From Bog-473 sp036489775 (lineage in GTDB: Bacteria > Actinomycetota > Acidimicrobiia > Acidimicrobiales > RAAP-2), in assembly GCA_036489775.1 (NCBI GenBank), contig DASXFC010000041.1, positions 54,668 through 118,667 on the forward strand: DNA of 64,000 nucleotides, in the 5' to 3' direction. Both the position numbers and the translations under genes were made by a program. Below are positions 24,177-32,142 of the stretch, piece by piece. Each line of letters starts with the position of its first letter. The first letter of the stretch is position 1. Under the pieces are notes generated by a model, which was given only the letters and a program-made list of their open reading frames with translations, searched no databases and was not told the origin of the DNA.

Positions 24177-25448
24177 TTACGCCGTGGTCTTGCCGATCAC
24201 GCCGTCGGCTCGCAGCGCGGCCAGCTCGTCGTGGTCCAGACCCAACTCGTCGGTCAGCACTTCGTCGGTGTGTTCATCGAGCCAGGGCACCCGGCGCTCG
24301 GGTCCTTCGGAGACCTCGCCGAACTTGATGGGGAGACCGGGGATCAGCACCGGCTGAGCCACGCCATCGGGTCGCGGGTGCTCCACCAGCATGTGGCGCA
24401 GCGCCAAGTGCTCGTCGGCCACGATCTGGGCGTCGGTGCGGCTCGGGCCGGCCACCAGCCCGGCCGTGTTGAGGGCGGTGCAGGCGTCCAGGGTCGACTT
24501 GTCGGCGGCCCACCCCTCGATGGCCGGCCCGATGTCCGAATCGAGGTGGTCGAGCCAGCCCTGGAGGGTGTCGAAGCGGGCATCGCCCACCCACTCGGGT
24601 CGCTCGATGGCTTTGGCCAGGTCGGGCCACTGGTGCGCTCGCAGCACTTGCAGCATGAACCAGCCGTCGTTAGCCCGGAAACCGTGGAGGATGCCGGGCC
24701 AGGGCGTACCCATCGGCGCACCCATCGACCAGAAGTTGGGCACGACGTCGAGCACCGCCACCATGGCGTCGAGCATGGCCACGTCCACTTGCTGGGCCCG
24801 GCCGGTGCGGTCACGTTGGCGCAGTCCGGCCATCATCCCGATCACCGAGAACAGGGCGGTGACGATGTCGCCCAGGCCGCCCATGGGTGCGCCGATGGGC
24901 GGTTGGTCCGGCGGGCGCTTGAACTCGTAGGCGCCGCTCATGGCTTCGACCATGGAAGCCAGCGCGGGCCAGCCGTCGTAGGGGGAGCTGGGCGTGCCGG
25001 CCGGCACCGGCCGCCCGAAGCCAGAGATGGAGAGATAGACGACTCGATCGTGCACGGCGGCGATGTCGGCGTAGGCCAGCCCGAGCCGTTCGGCCGCGCC
25101 GGCCCGGAAATTCTCGGCCACCACGTCGAAGCGGGGCGCCAGGGCCAGCACCAGGTCGCGCCCGCGCTGATCCTTCAGGTCGATCACGACCGACCGCTTG
25201 TTCAAGTTGTTGCGCATGAAGGTGGCGCCGACGCCCCGACCTTCGGGATCGGTCATGGCCGGCAAGGCCGACCGGCCCAGGTCGCCGCCACCCGGTGCTT
25301 CGACCTTGACCACGTCCGCGCCCAGGCGAGCGAGCAACTGGGTGGCCCAGGGTAGGGCCTGCATCTGCTCGAGGGCCAGAATGCGCACGCCGTCGAGGGG
25401 CTTGCCCCACCGCAGCGCTTCGGGGTTGACGATCTCACCGAGCTTCAT
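24177..25448 (-). CDS. CaiB/BaiF family (class III) CoA-transferase
   Basis: 423 residues. The N-terminal LDGVRILALEQMQALPWATQLLARLGADVVKVEAPGGGDLGR is the typical start of family III CoA-transferases. Then follow NKRSVVIDLKDQRGRDLVLAL and ENFRAGAAERLGL, and a GAPMGGLGDIVTALFSVIGMMAGL helix. Such enzymes move CoA between acyl-CoA and a free acid to start beta-oxidation. It is the last gene of a five-gene leftward operon (28702 to 24177), with a 4-base overlap to the amidohydrolase. Substrate unknown; steroid- or aromatic-derived acids fit the neighbours. Confidence 0.92.
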   Translation of the reverse strand: MKLGEIVNPEALRWGKPLDGVRILALEQMQALPWATQLLARLGADVVKVEAPGGGDLGRSALPAMTDPEGRGVGATFMRNNLNKRSVVIDLKDQRGRDLVLALAPRFDVVAENFRAGAAERLGLAYADIAAVHDRVVYLSISGFGRPVPAGTPSSPYDGWPALASMVEAMSGAYEFKRPPDQPPIGAPMGGLGDIVTALFSVIGMMAGLRQRDRTGRAQQVDVAMLDAMVAVLDVVPNFWSMGAPMGTPWPGILHGFRANDGWFMLQVLRAHQWPDLAKAIERPEWVGDARFDTLQGWLDHLDSDIGPAIEGWAADKSTLDACTALNTAGLVAGPSRTDAQIVADEHLALRHMLVEHPRPDGVAQPVLIPGLPIKFGEVSEGPERRVPWLDEHTDEVLTDELGLDHDELAALRADGVIGKTTA

Positions 25449-26686
25449 GCGCTGGCGGGTTGGTCCGGCTCCAGACCGAGCATGTCGATGGCATTGCCCC
25501 GCATGATCTTGTAGACGTCTTCGTCGCTCAGGTTGCGCACCATCTGCTCGGCCACCGCTCTGGTGTCGGGCCAGGTGGAGTCGGTATGCGGGTAGTCCGT
25601 CTCGAAGGTGATGCGGTCCGAGCCGATCACGTCGAGCGAGTCGAGCCCGTGCTGATCGCGGAAGAAGCAGCCGTAGACCTGGCGGTGGAAGTAGGTGGAC
25701 GGTGGTTCGAGCACCACGTCCTTCACGCCGCCCCAGGCTCGGTGCTCACGCCACACGTCGTCCGCCCGCTCGAGGATGTAGGGAAGCCAGCCGATCTGCC
25801 CCTCCGAGTAGGCCAGGGTCAGCTGCGGGTAGCGGATGAGCACGCCGGAGAACAAGAAGTCGGTCAGCGACGACATGGCGTTGCCGAAGCTGAGCGTGGC
25901 GGCCACCGCTACCGGGGCGTCGGCCGAGGTGGCCGGCATCCTCGAGGACGAGCCGATGTGCATGCACACCACCGTGCTCGTCTCCTCGCAGGAGGCGAAG
26001 AACGGATCCCAGGAGCCGCTGTGGATGCTGGGCAGACCGAGGTGGGGTGGGATCTCGCTGAAACAGACGGCCCGCACGCCGCGCTCGGCGTTGCGGCGCA
26101 CTTCGGTCGCGGCCAGGTCGGCGTCCCACAACGGGATGATGCAGAGCGGGATCAACTTGCCGTCGCTGTCGCCGCACCACTCCTCGACCATCCAGTCGTT
26201 GTAGGCGCGCACGCAGGCGTGGGCCAGCTCCCGGTCCTTGGCTTCGAGGAAGGTCTGGCCGCAGAAGCGGGGGAAGGAAGGGAAACACAGGCTGGCCTCG
26301 ACCCAGTTGGCCTCGTTGTCGGCCACCCGGGCCTTGGGCTCGTAGCAGCCCGGCCGCATCTCGTCGTAGGTGATGGGCGACATGGTCATGTCGTCGCGGT
26401 CGAACCCGACGGCGGCGACGTGGCGCTTGTTGATATAGACCAGGTCCTCGTAGACCCAGCAGTCGGCCGGCGGCCCGTCGGGATCGAAGCTCTGACGGTA
26501 GCTACCTCCGCCGATGTGCTCCATCTCGCCGATGCCGCGCCGCTCTGACTTGGGACCACGCTCCTTGAACTTGGCCGGGAGCCAGGTGTCCCATAGGTGA
26601 GGCGGTTCGACCACGTGGTCGTCCACGCTGATGATCTTGGGCAGTGGGGTGGTGGAACCCAGCCGGGGTGTGTTGTCGTCACTCAT
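25445..26686 (-). CDS. Amidohydrolase_2 family hydrolase
   Basis: 413 residues. SVDDHVVEPPHLWDTWLPAKF opens the protein, then an FPSFPRFCGQTF stretch, VCMHIGSSSRMP and the C-terminal FETDYPHTDSTWP. This is the same superfamily as the gene at 1374 but a different subgroup, one common in actinobacteria beside LLM oxidoreductases and CoA-transferases. It is coupled by ATGA-type overlaps on both sides. The reaction is probably a hydrolysis or decarboxylation on a CoA-pathway intermediate; not determinable here. Confidence 0.9.
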   Translation of the reverse strand: MSDDNTPRLGSTTPLPKIISVDDHVVEPPHLWDTWLPAKFKERGPKSERRGIGEMEHIGGGSYRQSFDPDGPPADCWVYEDLVYINKRHVAAVGFDRDDMTMSPITYDEMRPGCYEPKARVADNEANWVEASLCFPSFPRFCGQTFLEAKDRELAHACVRAYNDWMVEEWCGDSDGKLIPLCIIPLWDADLAATEVRRNAERGVRAVCFSEIPPHLGLPSIHSGSWDPFFASCEETSTVVCMHIGSSSRMPATSADAPVAVAATLSFGNAMSSLTDFLFSGVLIRYPQLTLAYSEGQIGWLPYILERADDVWREHRAWGGVKDVVLEPPSTYFHRQVYGCFFRDQHGLDSLDVIGSDRITFETDYPHTDSTWPDTRAVAEQMVRNLSDEDVYKIMRGNAIDMLGLEPDQPASA

Positions 26687-27543
26687 GTCGCCTCCAGTGT
26701 GGCGGCCAGATCGAGCAGGGGGGCCAGACCCTCCAACGCGGCGCGCATGTCATCTGGTGCGCCGGCTGGCACGCGCAGCACGACCTCGTCGATGCCGAGC
26801 GTGGCGTAGTGGGTGAGTTTGCCCTCCGAACCGATGGTGCCGAACGGCACGACGGACAGCTCCTTGGGGTCCCGCCCGACCAGTTCGGCCACGGCCGCCA
26901 GCCGCGGTAGGGCTTCGGCCACGCCCCCGCCACCGATGGGCATCCAGCCGTCGGCGTAGGTGGCGACCGCGCTGAGGACCAGGTCGCTGGCGCCCCCGCC
27001 GATCAGGGTGCGCACCCGAGGTTGCTGTGTCGGCTTGGGCCAGGCCCAGCTCGGGGGCAGGTCGATCAGGTCACCGTGGAACTCGGCCTGCTCCTGGGAC
27101 CACAGGGCCACCATGGTGGCCATCTGCTCGCGGACCAGGCGGTGGCGGGTGGACCAGCGGACGCCGTGATCCTCCGCCTCGGCCCGGTTCCAGCCGAATC
27201 CGATGCCCAGGGTGAACCGCCCACCGGTGAGGTGGTCCAGGGTGGCGACCTGCTTGGCCAGGACGATGGGGTCGTGCTGGGCGGCCAGCAGAATACCGGT
27301 GCCCAAGCCGATGCGCTCGGTGACGGCGCCGGCGCTGGCCAGCGCTACCAGCGGATCGAGGGTGCGCTGGTAGTCGGTCAGCCGCACGCCTTCGACCAGC
27401 GCTGGTGGGATGTCGGCGCGCACGGGGAGATGGGTGTGCTCGGGTAGGTAGAGCGAGGCGAAGCCCAGCTCCTCGACGGCCCGGCCCAGGTCGGCCGGTG
27501 CCATGTCCTGGTCGGTCAGGGTGGCGGTGATGCCGAGACGCAT
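26683..27543 (-). CDS. LLM-class F420-dependent oxidoreductase
   Basis: 286 residues of the luciferase-like monooxygenase fold. MRLGITATLTDQDMAPADLGRAVEELGFASLYLPEHTHLP is the first strand-helix. RIGLGTGILLAAQHDPIVLAKQVATLDHLTGGRFTLGIGFGWNRAE is the family signature region. The latter pattern belongs to the deazaflavin (F420) users of actinobacteria, though FMN use cannot be ruled out. It overlaps the amidohydrolase by 4 bases and lies 5 bases after the enoyl-CoA hydratase, deep in the leftward operon. Confidence 0.92.
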   Translation of the reverse strand: MRLGITATLTDQDMAPADLGRAVEELGFASLYLPEHTHLPVRADIPPALVEGVRLTDYQRTLDPLVALASAGAVTERIGLGTGILLAAQHDPIVLAKQVATLDHLTGGRFTLGIGFGWNRAEAEDHGVRWSTRHRLVREQMATMVALWSQEQAEFHGDLIDLPPSWAWPKPTQQPRVRTLIGGGASDLVLSAVATYADGWMPIGGGGVAEALPRLAAVAELVGRDPKELSVVPFGTIGSEGKLTHYATLGIDEVVLRVPAGAPDDMRAALEGLAPLLDLAATLEAT

Positions 27544-27548
27544 GGCGG

Positions 27549-28310
27549 TCAGCCGGGGCCCTTGGCCACGAAATCAGCCAGGGGTCCACCTTGGGCGGCG
27601 CCCCGCAGGAGCTGGGCGAAGGCCGCCTGCTCCCGCCGATTAGCCGTGAGCACCTGGTCGCGCTGGGCCTCTCGCATGAGTGCAGTGATGGCCCGGGTGG
27701 CGCTCCGGGGGTGAGCCGCGATCCGTTCGGCCAGGGCCTGGGTCTCCGCCAGCACCGTGCCGGTGGGGCAGACGGAAAGGGCCAAGCCGAGCTCGACGAG
27801 TTCCTCGGCACTGACCCAGTCCGAGGTGAGCAGGATGCGGGCCGCCTGTTGCCAGCCCATGCGGGCCGGGAAGAGATAGCTGCTGGCCGCTTCGGGCGGG
27901 ACGCCCAACTCGGCGAACGGCACGCGCAGCCGGGCGGTGGCGTCGACCAGCACCAGGTCGCAGTGAGCCAGCAAGGTGAAGCCGAGCCCGACGGCCACCC
28001 CGTTGACCGCCGCCAGCAGCGGTACGCCGATGGAGGTCACGGCGTCGAGCAGACCCATGAAGCCCTGCCCGGCACCTTCCACCGCGGTGCCGGTGGCGAT
28101 GGCCGCCATCTCGGCCAGGTCCTGGCCCGAAGTGAAGGCCCCGTCGGTACCGGTCAGCACTACGGCGCCCACGGTGTCGTCGCGGTCGGAAGCACGGAGC
28201 GCGTCGGTCACCTCGAGGTACATGGCGGTATCGAAGGCGTTGCGCACCTCAGGGCGATGGAAGGTGATGGTGCGCACCCCGTCGTGGTCCGCGGTGATGA
28301 TCCGGTTCAC
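27549..28310 (-). CDS. Enoyl-CoA hydratase/isomerase family protein
   Basis: 253 residues of the crotonase fold. Marks are VRTITFHRPEVRNAFDTAMYLEV, AVVLTGTDGAFTSGQDLAEMA (oxyanion-hole strand) and VNGVAVGLGFTLLAHCDLVLVDATARLRVPFAELGVPPEAASSYLFP. In canonical hydratases the GAFCAGxD and the later Glu pair carry the catalysis; here E appears at the GVPPEA position, and the first Glu is replaced by Val-Gly (GVAVGLGF). The exact reaction (hydration, isomerisation or other) is therefore open. Second gene of the leftward operon. Confidence 0.9.
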   Translation of the reverse strand: MNRIITADHDGVRTITFHRPEVRNAFDTAMYLEVTDALRASDRDDTVGAVVLTGTDGAFTSGQDLAEMAAIATGTAVEGAGQGFMGLLDAVTSIGVPLLAAVNGVAVGLGFTLLAHCDLVLVDATARLRVPFAELGVPPEAASSYLFPARMGWQQAARILLTSDWVSAEELVELGLALSVCPTGTVLAETQALAERIAAHPRSATRAITALMREAQRDQVLTANRREQAAFAQLLRGAAQGGPLADFVAKGPG

Positions 28311-28312
28311 GG

Positions 28313-28702
28313 TCAGCCCTCGCCGCCCATGGCGGCCTTGGCCCGCCGGGCGATCACCGTCTCGGCCGATTGGTTCAGGCCAGTGGAGAGGGGCCAGCCG
28401 ATGTAGTGGGTCAGGTGCACCACCAGCTCGCGCAGCTGCTCCACCGTGAGTTCATCGCGTTCGAGGGCGCTATTGAATTGGAGGTCGAGCAGATCGCTCT
28501 TGCCGAGGGCGGCCAGTACCCCGATGATGACAAGTCGCCGGTCGCGCACGTCGAGGGCCTCGCCGGCCCAGACGGTGCCGAACAGATGATCCACCGTCAT
28601 TTCGGCGTAGGGACCCGGGACGTCGGCCGGGTCGATGGAGAAGCCGTAGACCTCCTGCATCTTGGCCATGCCGGCCTGGCGGCGGTCGACGGATTCGCTC
28701 AT
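28313..28702 (-). CDS. Carboxymuconolactone decarboxylase (CMD) family protein
   Basis: 129 residues from the ATG at 28702, which has a GGGAGG ribosome site 8 bases upstream; the open frame runs further but into the promoter. The all-helical CMD/AhpD-like fold shows in VDHLFGTVWAGEALDVRDRRLVIIGVLAALGKSDLLDLQFNSALERD and ELVVHLTHYIGWPLSTGLNQSAE. It has no cysteine, so it is not an AhpD-type peroxidase. The gamma-CMD branch is common beside actinobacterial degradation genes with no proven role. First gene of the leftward operon and divergent from the gene at 28818. Confidence 0.9.
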   Translation of the reverse strand: MSESVDRRQAGMAKMQEVYGFSIDPADVPGPYAEMTVDHLFGTVWAGEALDVRDRRLVIIGVLAALGKSDLLDLQFNSALERDELTVEQLRELVVHLTHYIGWPLSTGLNQSAETVIARRAKAAMGGEG

Positions 28703-28784
28703 GTCGGTGTCTCCCTCCCCGTTGGCTGAAGCTGGCATCACAGTCGTTGACGGGTGTCTCGGGCCAGCCCCGAAAGACCCTAGA

Positions 28785-28822
28785 CCTGGACAAGTGTCTG
28801 AACTATAGTCTGGACATATGAC
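28785..28822. promoter_or_regulatory. Divergent promoter region with direct repeat CTGGACA
   Basis: CCTGGACAAGTGTC (28785-28798) and TCTGGACATATGAC (28809-28822) repeat at 24-base spacing; the second covers the ATG of the next gene. TATAGT at 28804-28809 is a good -10 that would put transcription start at or next to that ATG, so the rightward message is probably leaderless. A TetR regulator is encoded in that operon and is the likely binder. Confidence 0.5.
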
Positions 28823-29522
28823 TGATGGCAACGCGGGCGAGCGCAGCGACTACCGCGGGCCCTTCGACCCCGCCTTCGACTACGAGGACCTGTCGAAAGA
28901 AGCGCTGGTCCGCTTGGTACGGGAGTACGGCCTCATCGTGCACCTACTCGACCGCTCCATGTGCGCCGCCATCGGTATCCGCTACGGCGCCGACGCTGTC
29001 GAGGCACTGGCCATTCAGGAGTGGGCCGGCGCCAGCCCCATTTACGGGGAGCGGCTGCGGCGGATCATGGGCATCGAAGGTGACGACATCGAGGCCATCT
29101 TCAAAGTGCTCCAGCTCGATCCCGGCTTCCCCCACCACTACATGGACGTCCACTACGAGGTGGTTGACGAGCACCACGGCTTTTTCGAACTGGCTTACTG
29201 CGGCGCGCTCATGGACGCCGAGCCCTTCGGCGATGTCATGGTCACCAACATGTGCCACCACATTGAGGACGGTACCTTCGACGTGACGGCCCAGGCCATC
29301 AATCCCAAGGCCCACGTCCGTCACGTCCACCGGCCGCCCCGGGTGCCGAGCGACCGGTCGCCGCACTGCCGGTGGGAAGTCGTGATCGAGGACGCGACCG
29401 AGACGCTGCCCGAGGCCGACATCACCAAGATCACCAAAATGACGACGGCGGCCACCTTCGCCTTCCCTCCGATGAAGGACGGCACGCCGCACATCCCCGA
29501 TCACCTCGACGCGGACGGCTGA
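28818..29522 (+). CDS. Conserved hypothetical protein heading the CYP51 operon
   Basis: 234 residues. I do not recognise its function. It is mostly helical in the first half (KEALVRLVREYGLIVHLLDRSMCAAIGIRYGADAVEALAIQEWAG). A central part is rich in His, Cys and acid (HHYMDVHYEVVDEHHGFFELAYCGALMD; MVTNMCHHIEDGTFDVTAQAINP) and could bind a metal. The end has HRPPRVPSDRSPHCRWEVVIED. It vaguely recalls the ATC-hydrolase-like family, but I would not name it so. The TetR gene starts one base after its stop. Probably co-regulated with the P450s. Confidence 0.85.
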   Translation: MTDGNAGERSDYRGPFDPAFDYEDLSKEALVRLVREYGLIVHLLDRSMCAAIGIRYGADAVEALAIQEWAGASPIYGERLRRIMGIEGDDIEAIFKVLQLDPGFPHHYMDVHYEVVDEHHGFFELAYCGALMDAEPFGDVMVTNMCHHIEDGTFDVTAQAINPKAHVRHVHRPPRVPSDRSPHCRWEVVIEDATETLPEADITKITKMTTAATFAFPPMKDGTPHIPDHLDADG

Positions 29523-30152
29523 GTGTTCGAAGCGCTCCCCGAGCCTGATCCGCAAGCGCCACCGGCCGAGGCCGTGGTCGGTGTGTCGTACCAGCCCGGC
29601 CGGCGGCACCTGACCGAACGGCAGGCCGAGGTGGTCGAGCGGCTGCTCACCGCGGCGGCGGCCGAAGGTCAGGCCAACCCCTATGCCGACATTTCGGTGC
29701 GATCGATCGCCAAGCGGGCAGGGGTGGCCGCGGCCACCGCCTACACCTACTTCTCGAGCAAGGACCACCTGCTGTCCGAGGTGATGTGGCGGCGTCTCGA
29801 CGACAGCCCTTACGTGGCCGACCTGGACCGACCACTGGCCGATCGGGTGGTCGGTGCCGTGGCCAGCATGAGCTTCGGCGCCACCGAGGATCCGGCGGTG
29901 GTGCGGGCCGGCACGATCGCGTTGCTCGGTGACGGGCCCGACGTCCTGGCCGTCCGGGCCCGCATCGGCCGGGAGATTGCCCACCGCCTGGCCGCCGCCC
30001 TCGGCCCCGACTTCGACGCCAAAGTGTTGCGGGTCCTCCAGATCACTTACACCGGGGCCATACTCAGCGCCGGGCTCGGTCACCTGGAGTTCGATGCGTT
30101 GCCGCACCTGATGGCCGAAGCCACCGCGCTGCTGACCGGAGGTGGCGCGTGA
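29523..30152 (+). CDS. TetR family transcriptional regulator
   Basis: 209 residues, GTG start directly after the previous stop. The helix-turn-helix is later than usual (residues 25-80) because of a Pro-rich N-terminal tail: ERQAEVVERLLTAAAAEGQANPYADISVRSIAKRAGVAAATAYTYFSSKDHLLSEVMW. Its place corresponds to the TetR-like Rv0767c next to CYP123 in the mycobacterial CYP51 cluster (recalled). It probably represses this operon through the repeats at 28785-28822. Confidence 0.9.
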   Translation: MFEALPEPDPQAPPAEAVVGVSYQPGRRHLTERQAEVVERLLTAAAAEGQANPYADISVRSIAKRAGVAAATAYTYFSSKDHLLSEVMWRRLDDSPYVADLDRPLADRVVGAVASMSFGATEDPAVVRAGTIALLGDGPDVLAVRARIGREIAHRLAAALGPDFDAKVLRVLQITYTGAILSAGLGHLEFDALPHLMAEATALLTGGGA

Positions 30153-31345
30153 GTACCACGCTGCCATTGACCTACAGCCCTTACGACTACGCCATTCACG
30201 AGGACCCCTACCCGACCTACGCGCGGCTGCGGGCCGAGGCACCGGTCTTCTACAACGACGAGCACGACTTCTACGCCTACTCGCGCCACGCCGACGTCCT
30301 GGCCGCTTTCCGCGACGTCGACCGCTACTCCAACGCCTTTGGCGTCACGCTCGATCCTGCCGCCTACGGGCCCAACGCCCACCGGGTCATGTCGCTCCTG
30401 GGCATGGATCCGCCACAGCACACCCGGATGCGCTCCATTGCGGGGAAGAGCTTCACGCCGCGACGGGTGGCCCAGATGGAGGACCGCACCCGCCAACTGG
30501 CCGTCACCCACCTGACCGCTGCGCTCGACGGCGGAAACTTCGATTTCGTGGGCGACTTCGCCGGCCGGCTCCCCATGGATGTGATCTCGGAGCTGGTCGG
30601 GGTACCGCCGAGCGACCGAGCCGAGATCCGCCGTCTGGCCGACGTGCTCATCCACCGGGAGGAGGGCTTCGACGACGTGCCACCAGAGGGGTTCGAGGCC
30701 GCGCTTCAGTTAGCCGGCTACTACGCCGGCATGGTGGCTGATCGGCGGATCCATGAACGCGACGACCTGACCTGGTCGCTGCTCCAGGTGGACAACGACG
30801 GTGACCGTCTGAGCGACGACGAGGTGATCTCGTTCCTGTTCCTGCTGGTGGTGGCCGGCAACGAGACCACCACCAAGCTGCTCTCCAATGCCTGGTACTG
30901 GGGCTGGCGCCATCCCGACCAGCTGGCCAAGCCCATGGCCGATGCCTCCCGGGTACCGGACTGGGTGGAGGAGACGCTGCGCTATGACACCTCGACCCAG
31001 ATGTTGCTGCGGGTGACCCGCCAGCCGCTGACGGTGCGGGGGGTCGAGATCGCCGAGGGCCAACGAGTCCTGCTCCTGATCGGCTCGGCCAACCGCGACG
31101 AGGAGATCTTCGAGGATCCGGAGCGTTACGACCTCGACCGCACCACGCAGAACCTCATCAGCTTCGGTGGCGGTCGCCACTTCTGCATGGGTGCCGCGCT
31201 GGCCCGTATGGAGGCGCGAATCGCCTTGACCGAACTGGTGCAGCGGGTCAAGGCCTACGACATCGATCCCGATGGCATCGAGCGGGTGCATTCCATCAAC
31301 GTGCGCGGGCTGGCTGCGCTTCCGACCACAGTCACAACCCGCTGA
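30149..31345 (+). CDS. Cytochrome P450 (CYP123-like position)
   Basis: 398 residues, typical of soluble bacterial P450s. The I-helix is FLLVVAGNETTTKLLSNAW. The ExxR motif is in WVEETLRYDTSTQMLLRVT. The heme signature FGGGRHFCMG has its Cys at residue 346. The ATGA overlap with the TetR gene and the 1-base overlap with the SDR gene show one operon. In mycobacteria CYP123 holds this place before an SDR and CYP51, so it may act on the same sterol-like substrate; the family number cannot be fixed without comparison. Confidence 0.93.
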   Translation: MSTTLPLTYSPYDYAIHEDPYPTYARLRAEAPVFYNDEHDFYAYSRHADVLAAFRDVDRYSNAFGVTLDPAAYGPNAHRVMSLLGMDPPQHTRMRSIAGKSFTPRRVAQMEDRTRQLAVTHLTAALDGGNFDFVGDFAGRLPMDVISELVGVPPSDRAEIRRLADVLIHREEGFDDVPPEGFEAALQLAGYYAGMVADRRIHERDDLTWSLLQVDNDGDRLSDDEVISFLFLLVVAGNETTTKLLSNAWYWGWRHPDQLAKPMADASRVPDWVEETLRYDTSTQMLLRVTRQPLTVRGVEIAEGQRVLLLIGSANRDEEIFEDPERYDLDRTTQNLISFGGGRHFCMGAALARMEARIALTELVQRVKAYDIDPDGIERVHSINVRGLAALPTTVTTR

Positions 31346-32142
31346 TGCCCCGTTTCACTCCCAATCCCGATCGGCGACCGACCGTGATCACGGGGGCCTC
31401 GTCGGGTATCGGGGTCGAGACGGCCAAGGCGTTGGCCCGGGCCGGTCACCCGGTCATCCTGGGCGCCCGCCGGATCGACGTCTGTGAGGCGGTGGCTTCG
31501 GCCATCCGTGACGACGGCGGCGAGGCCACCGCTTTCGCCCTCGACATGGCCGAGGCTGATTCGATCGACCACTTCGCCCGGCAGGCTGAGGGTGCCTTCG
31601 GCCCCATCGAGATCGTGGTGTCGAACGCGGCCCACATCCAGCCCGGCTCGGCCCTGCAAACCAGCCCGGCGCAATTCGAACGGACCTTGCGGGTCAACCT
31701 GCTCGGCCCCCATCACCTGGTGCGCACCTTCGGCGCCTCCATGGCGCAACGCCAGCGCGGTGACCTCGTCTTCGTCACCTCCGATGTGGTGGCACATCCG
31801 CGACCGCTGATGGCCGCCTACATGTCCTCCAAGTGGGGCCTGGAAGGATTGGTCACCGCCTTGCAGATGGAGCTGGAGGGGACCGGAGTGCGCGCCATCA
31901 TCGTGCGGCCCGGACCCACGCTGACCGGTATGGGTATGGACTGGGACCCCGACGTCACCAGCGACGTGCTCACCGAATGGACCCGCTGGGGTCTGGCCCG
32001 GCATTCCTCGTTCCTGCGACCCGACGGGATCGCCCTGGCCATCGCCCACGCCGTCGCCGCGCCGCGGGGCACCCACTTCAGCGTGGTCGAGGTGCAGCCC
32101 GAGGGTCCGTTGCCGATTCCCGACAGGGGCGTACCGGCATGA
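31345..32142 (+). CDS. Short-chain dehydrogenase/reductase
   Basis: 265 residues of the classical SDR build. The nucleotide site is TGASSGIGVETAKALARAGH, followed by VVSNAAHIQPGS, the Ser of VFVTSDVV, and the catalytic YMSSKWG (Tyr-x3-Lys). The N terminus is very short before the glycine motif. It overlaps the CYP51 ATG by ATGA. An SDR at this place (like Rv0765c) could oxidise the hydroxyl or aldehyde made by the P450s. Confidence 0.93.
   Translation: MPRFTPNPDRRPTVITGASSGIGVETAKALARAGHPVILGARRIDVCEAVASAIRDDGGEATAFALDMAEADSIDHFARQAEGAFGPIEIVVSNAAHIQPGSALQTSPAQFERTLRVNLLGPHHLVRTFGASMAQRQRGDLVFVTSDVVAHPRPLMAAYMSSKWGLEGLVTALQMELEGTGVRAIIVRPGPTLTGMGMDWDPDVTSDVLTEWTRWGLARHSSFLRPDGIALAIAHAVAAPRGTHFSVVEVQPEGPLPIPDRGVPA

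Noticed and set aside
24231..26548. Long plus-strand frames opposite the CoA-transferase and amidohydrolase
   Set aside because: They are shadows of motif-rich minus-strand genes that are coupled in one operon.
28944..30242. 432-codon minus-strand frame opposite the hypothetical and TetR genes
   Set aside because: No recognisable motif, and it would disrupt an operon with clear overlaps.
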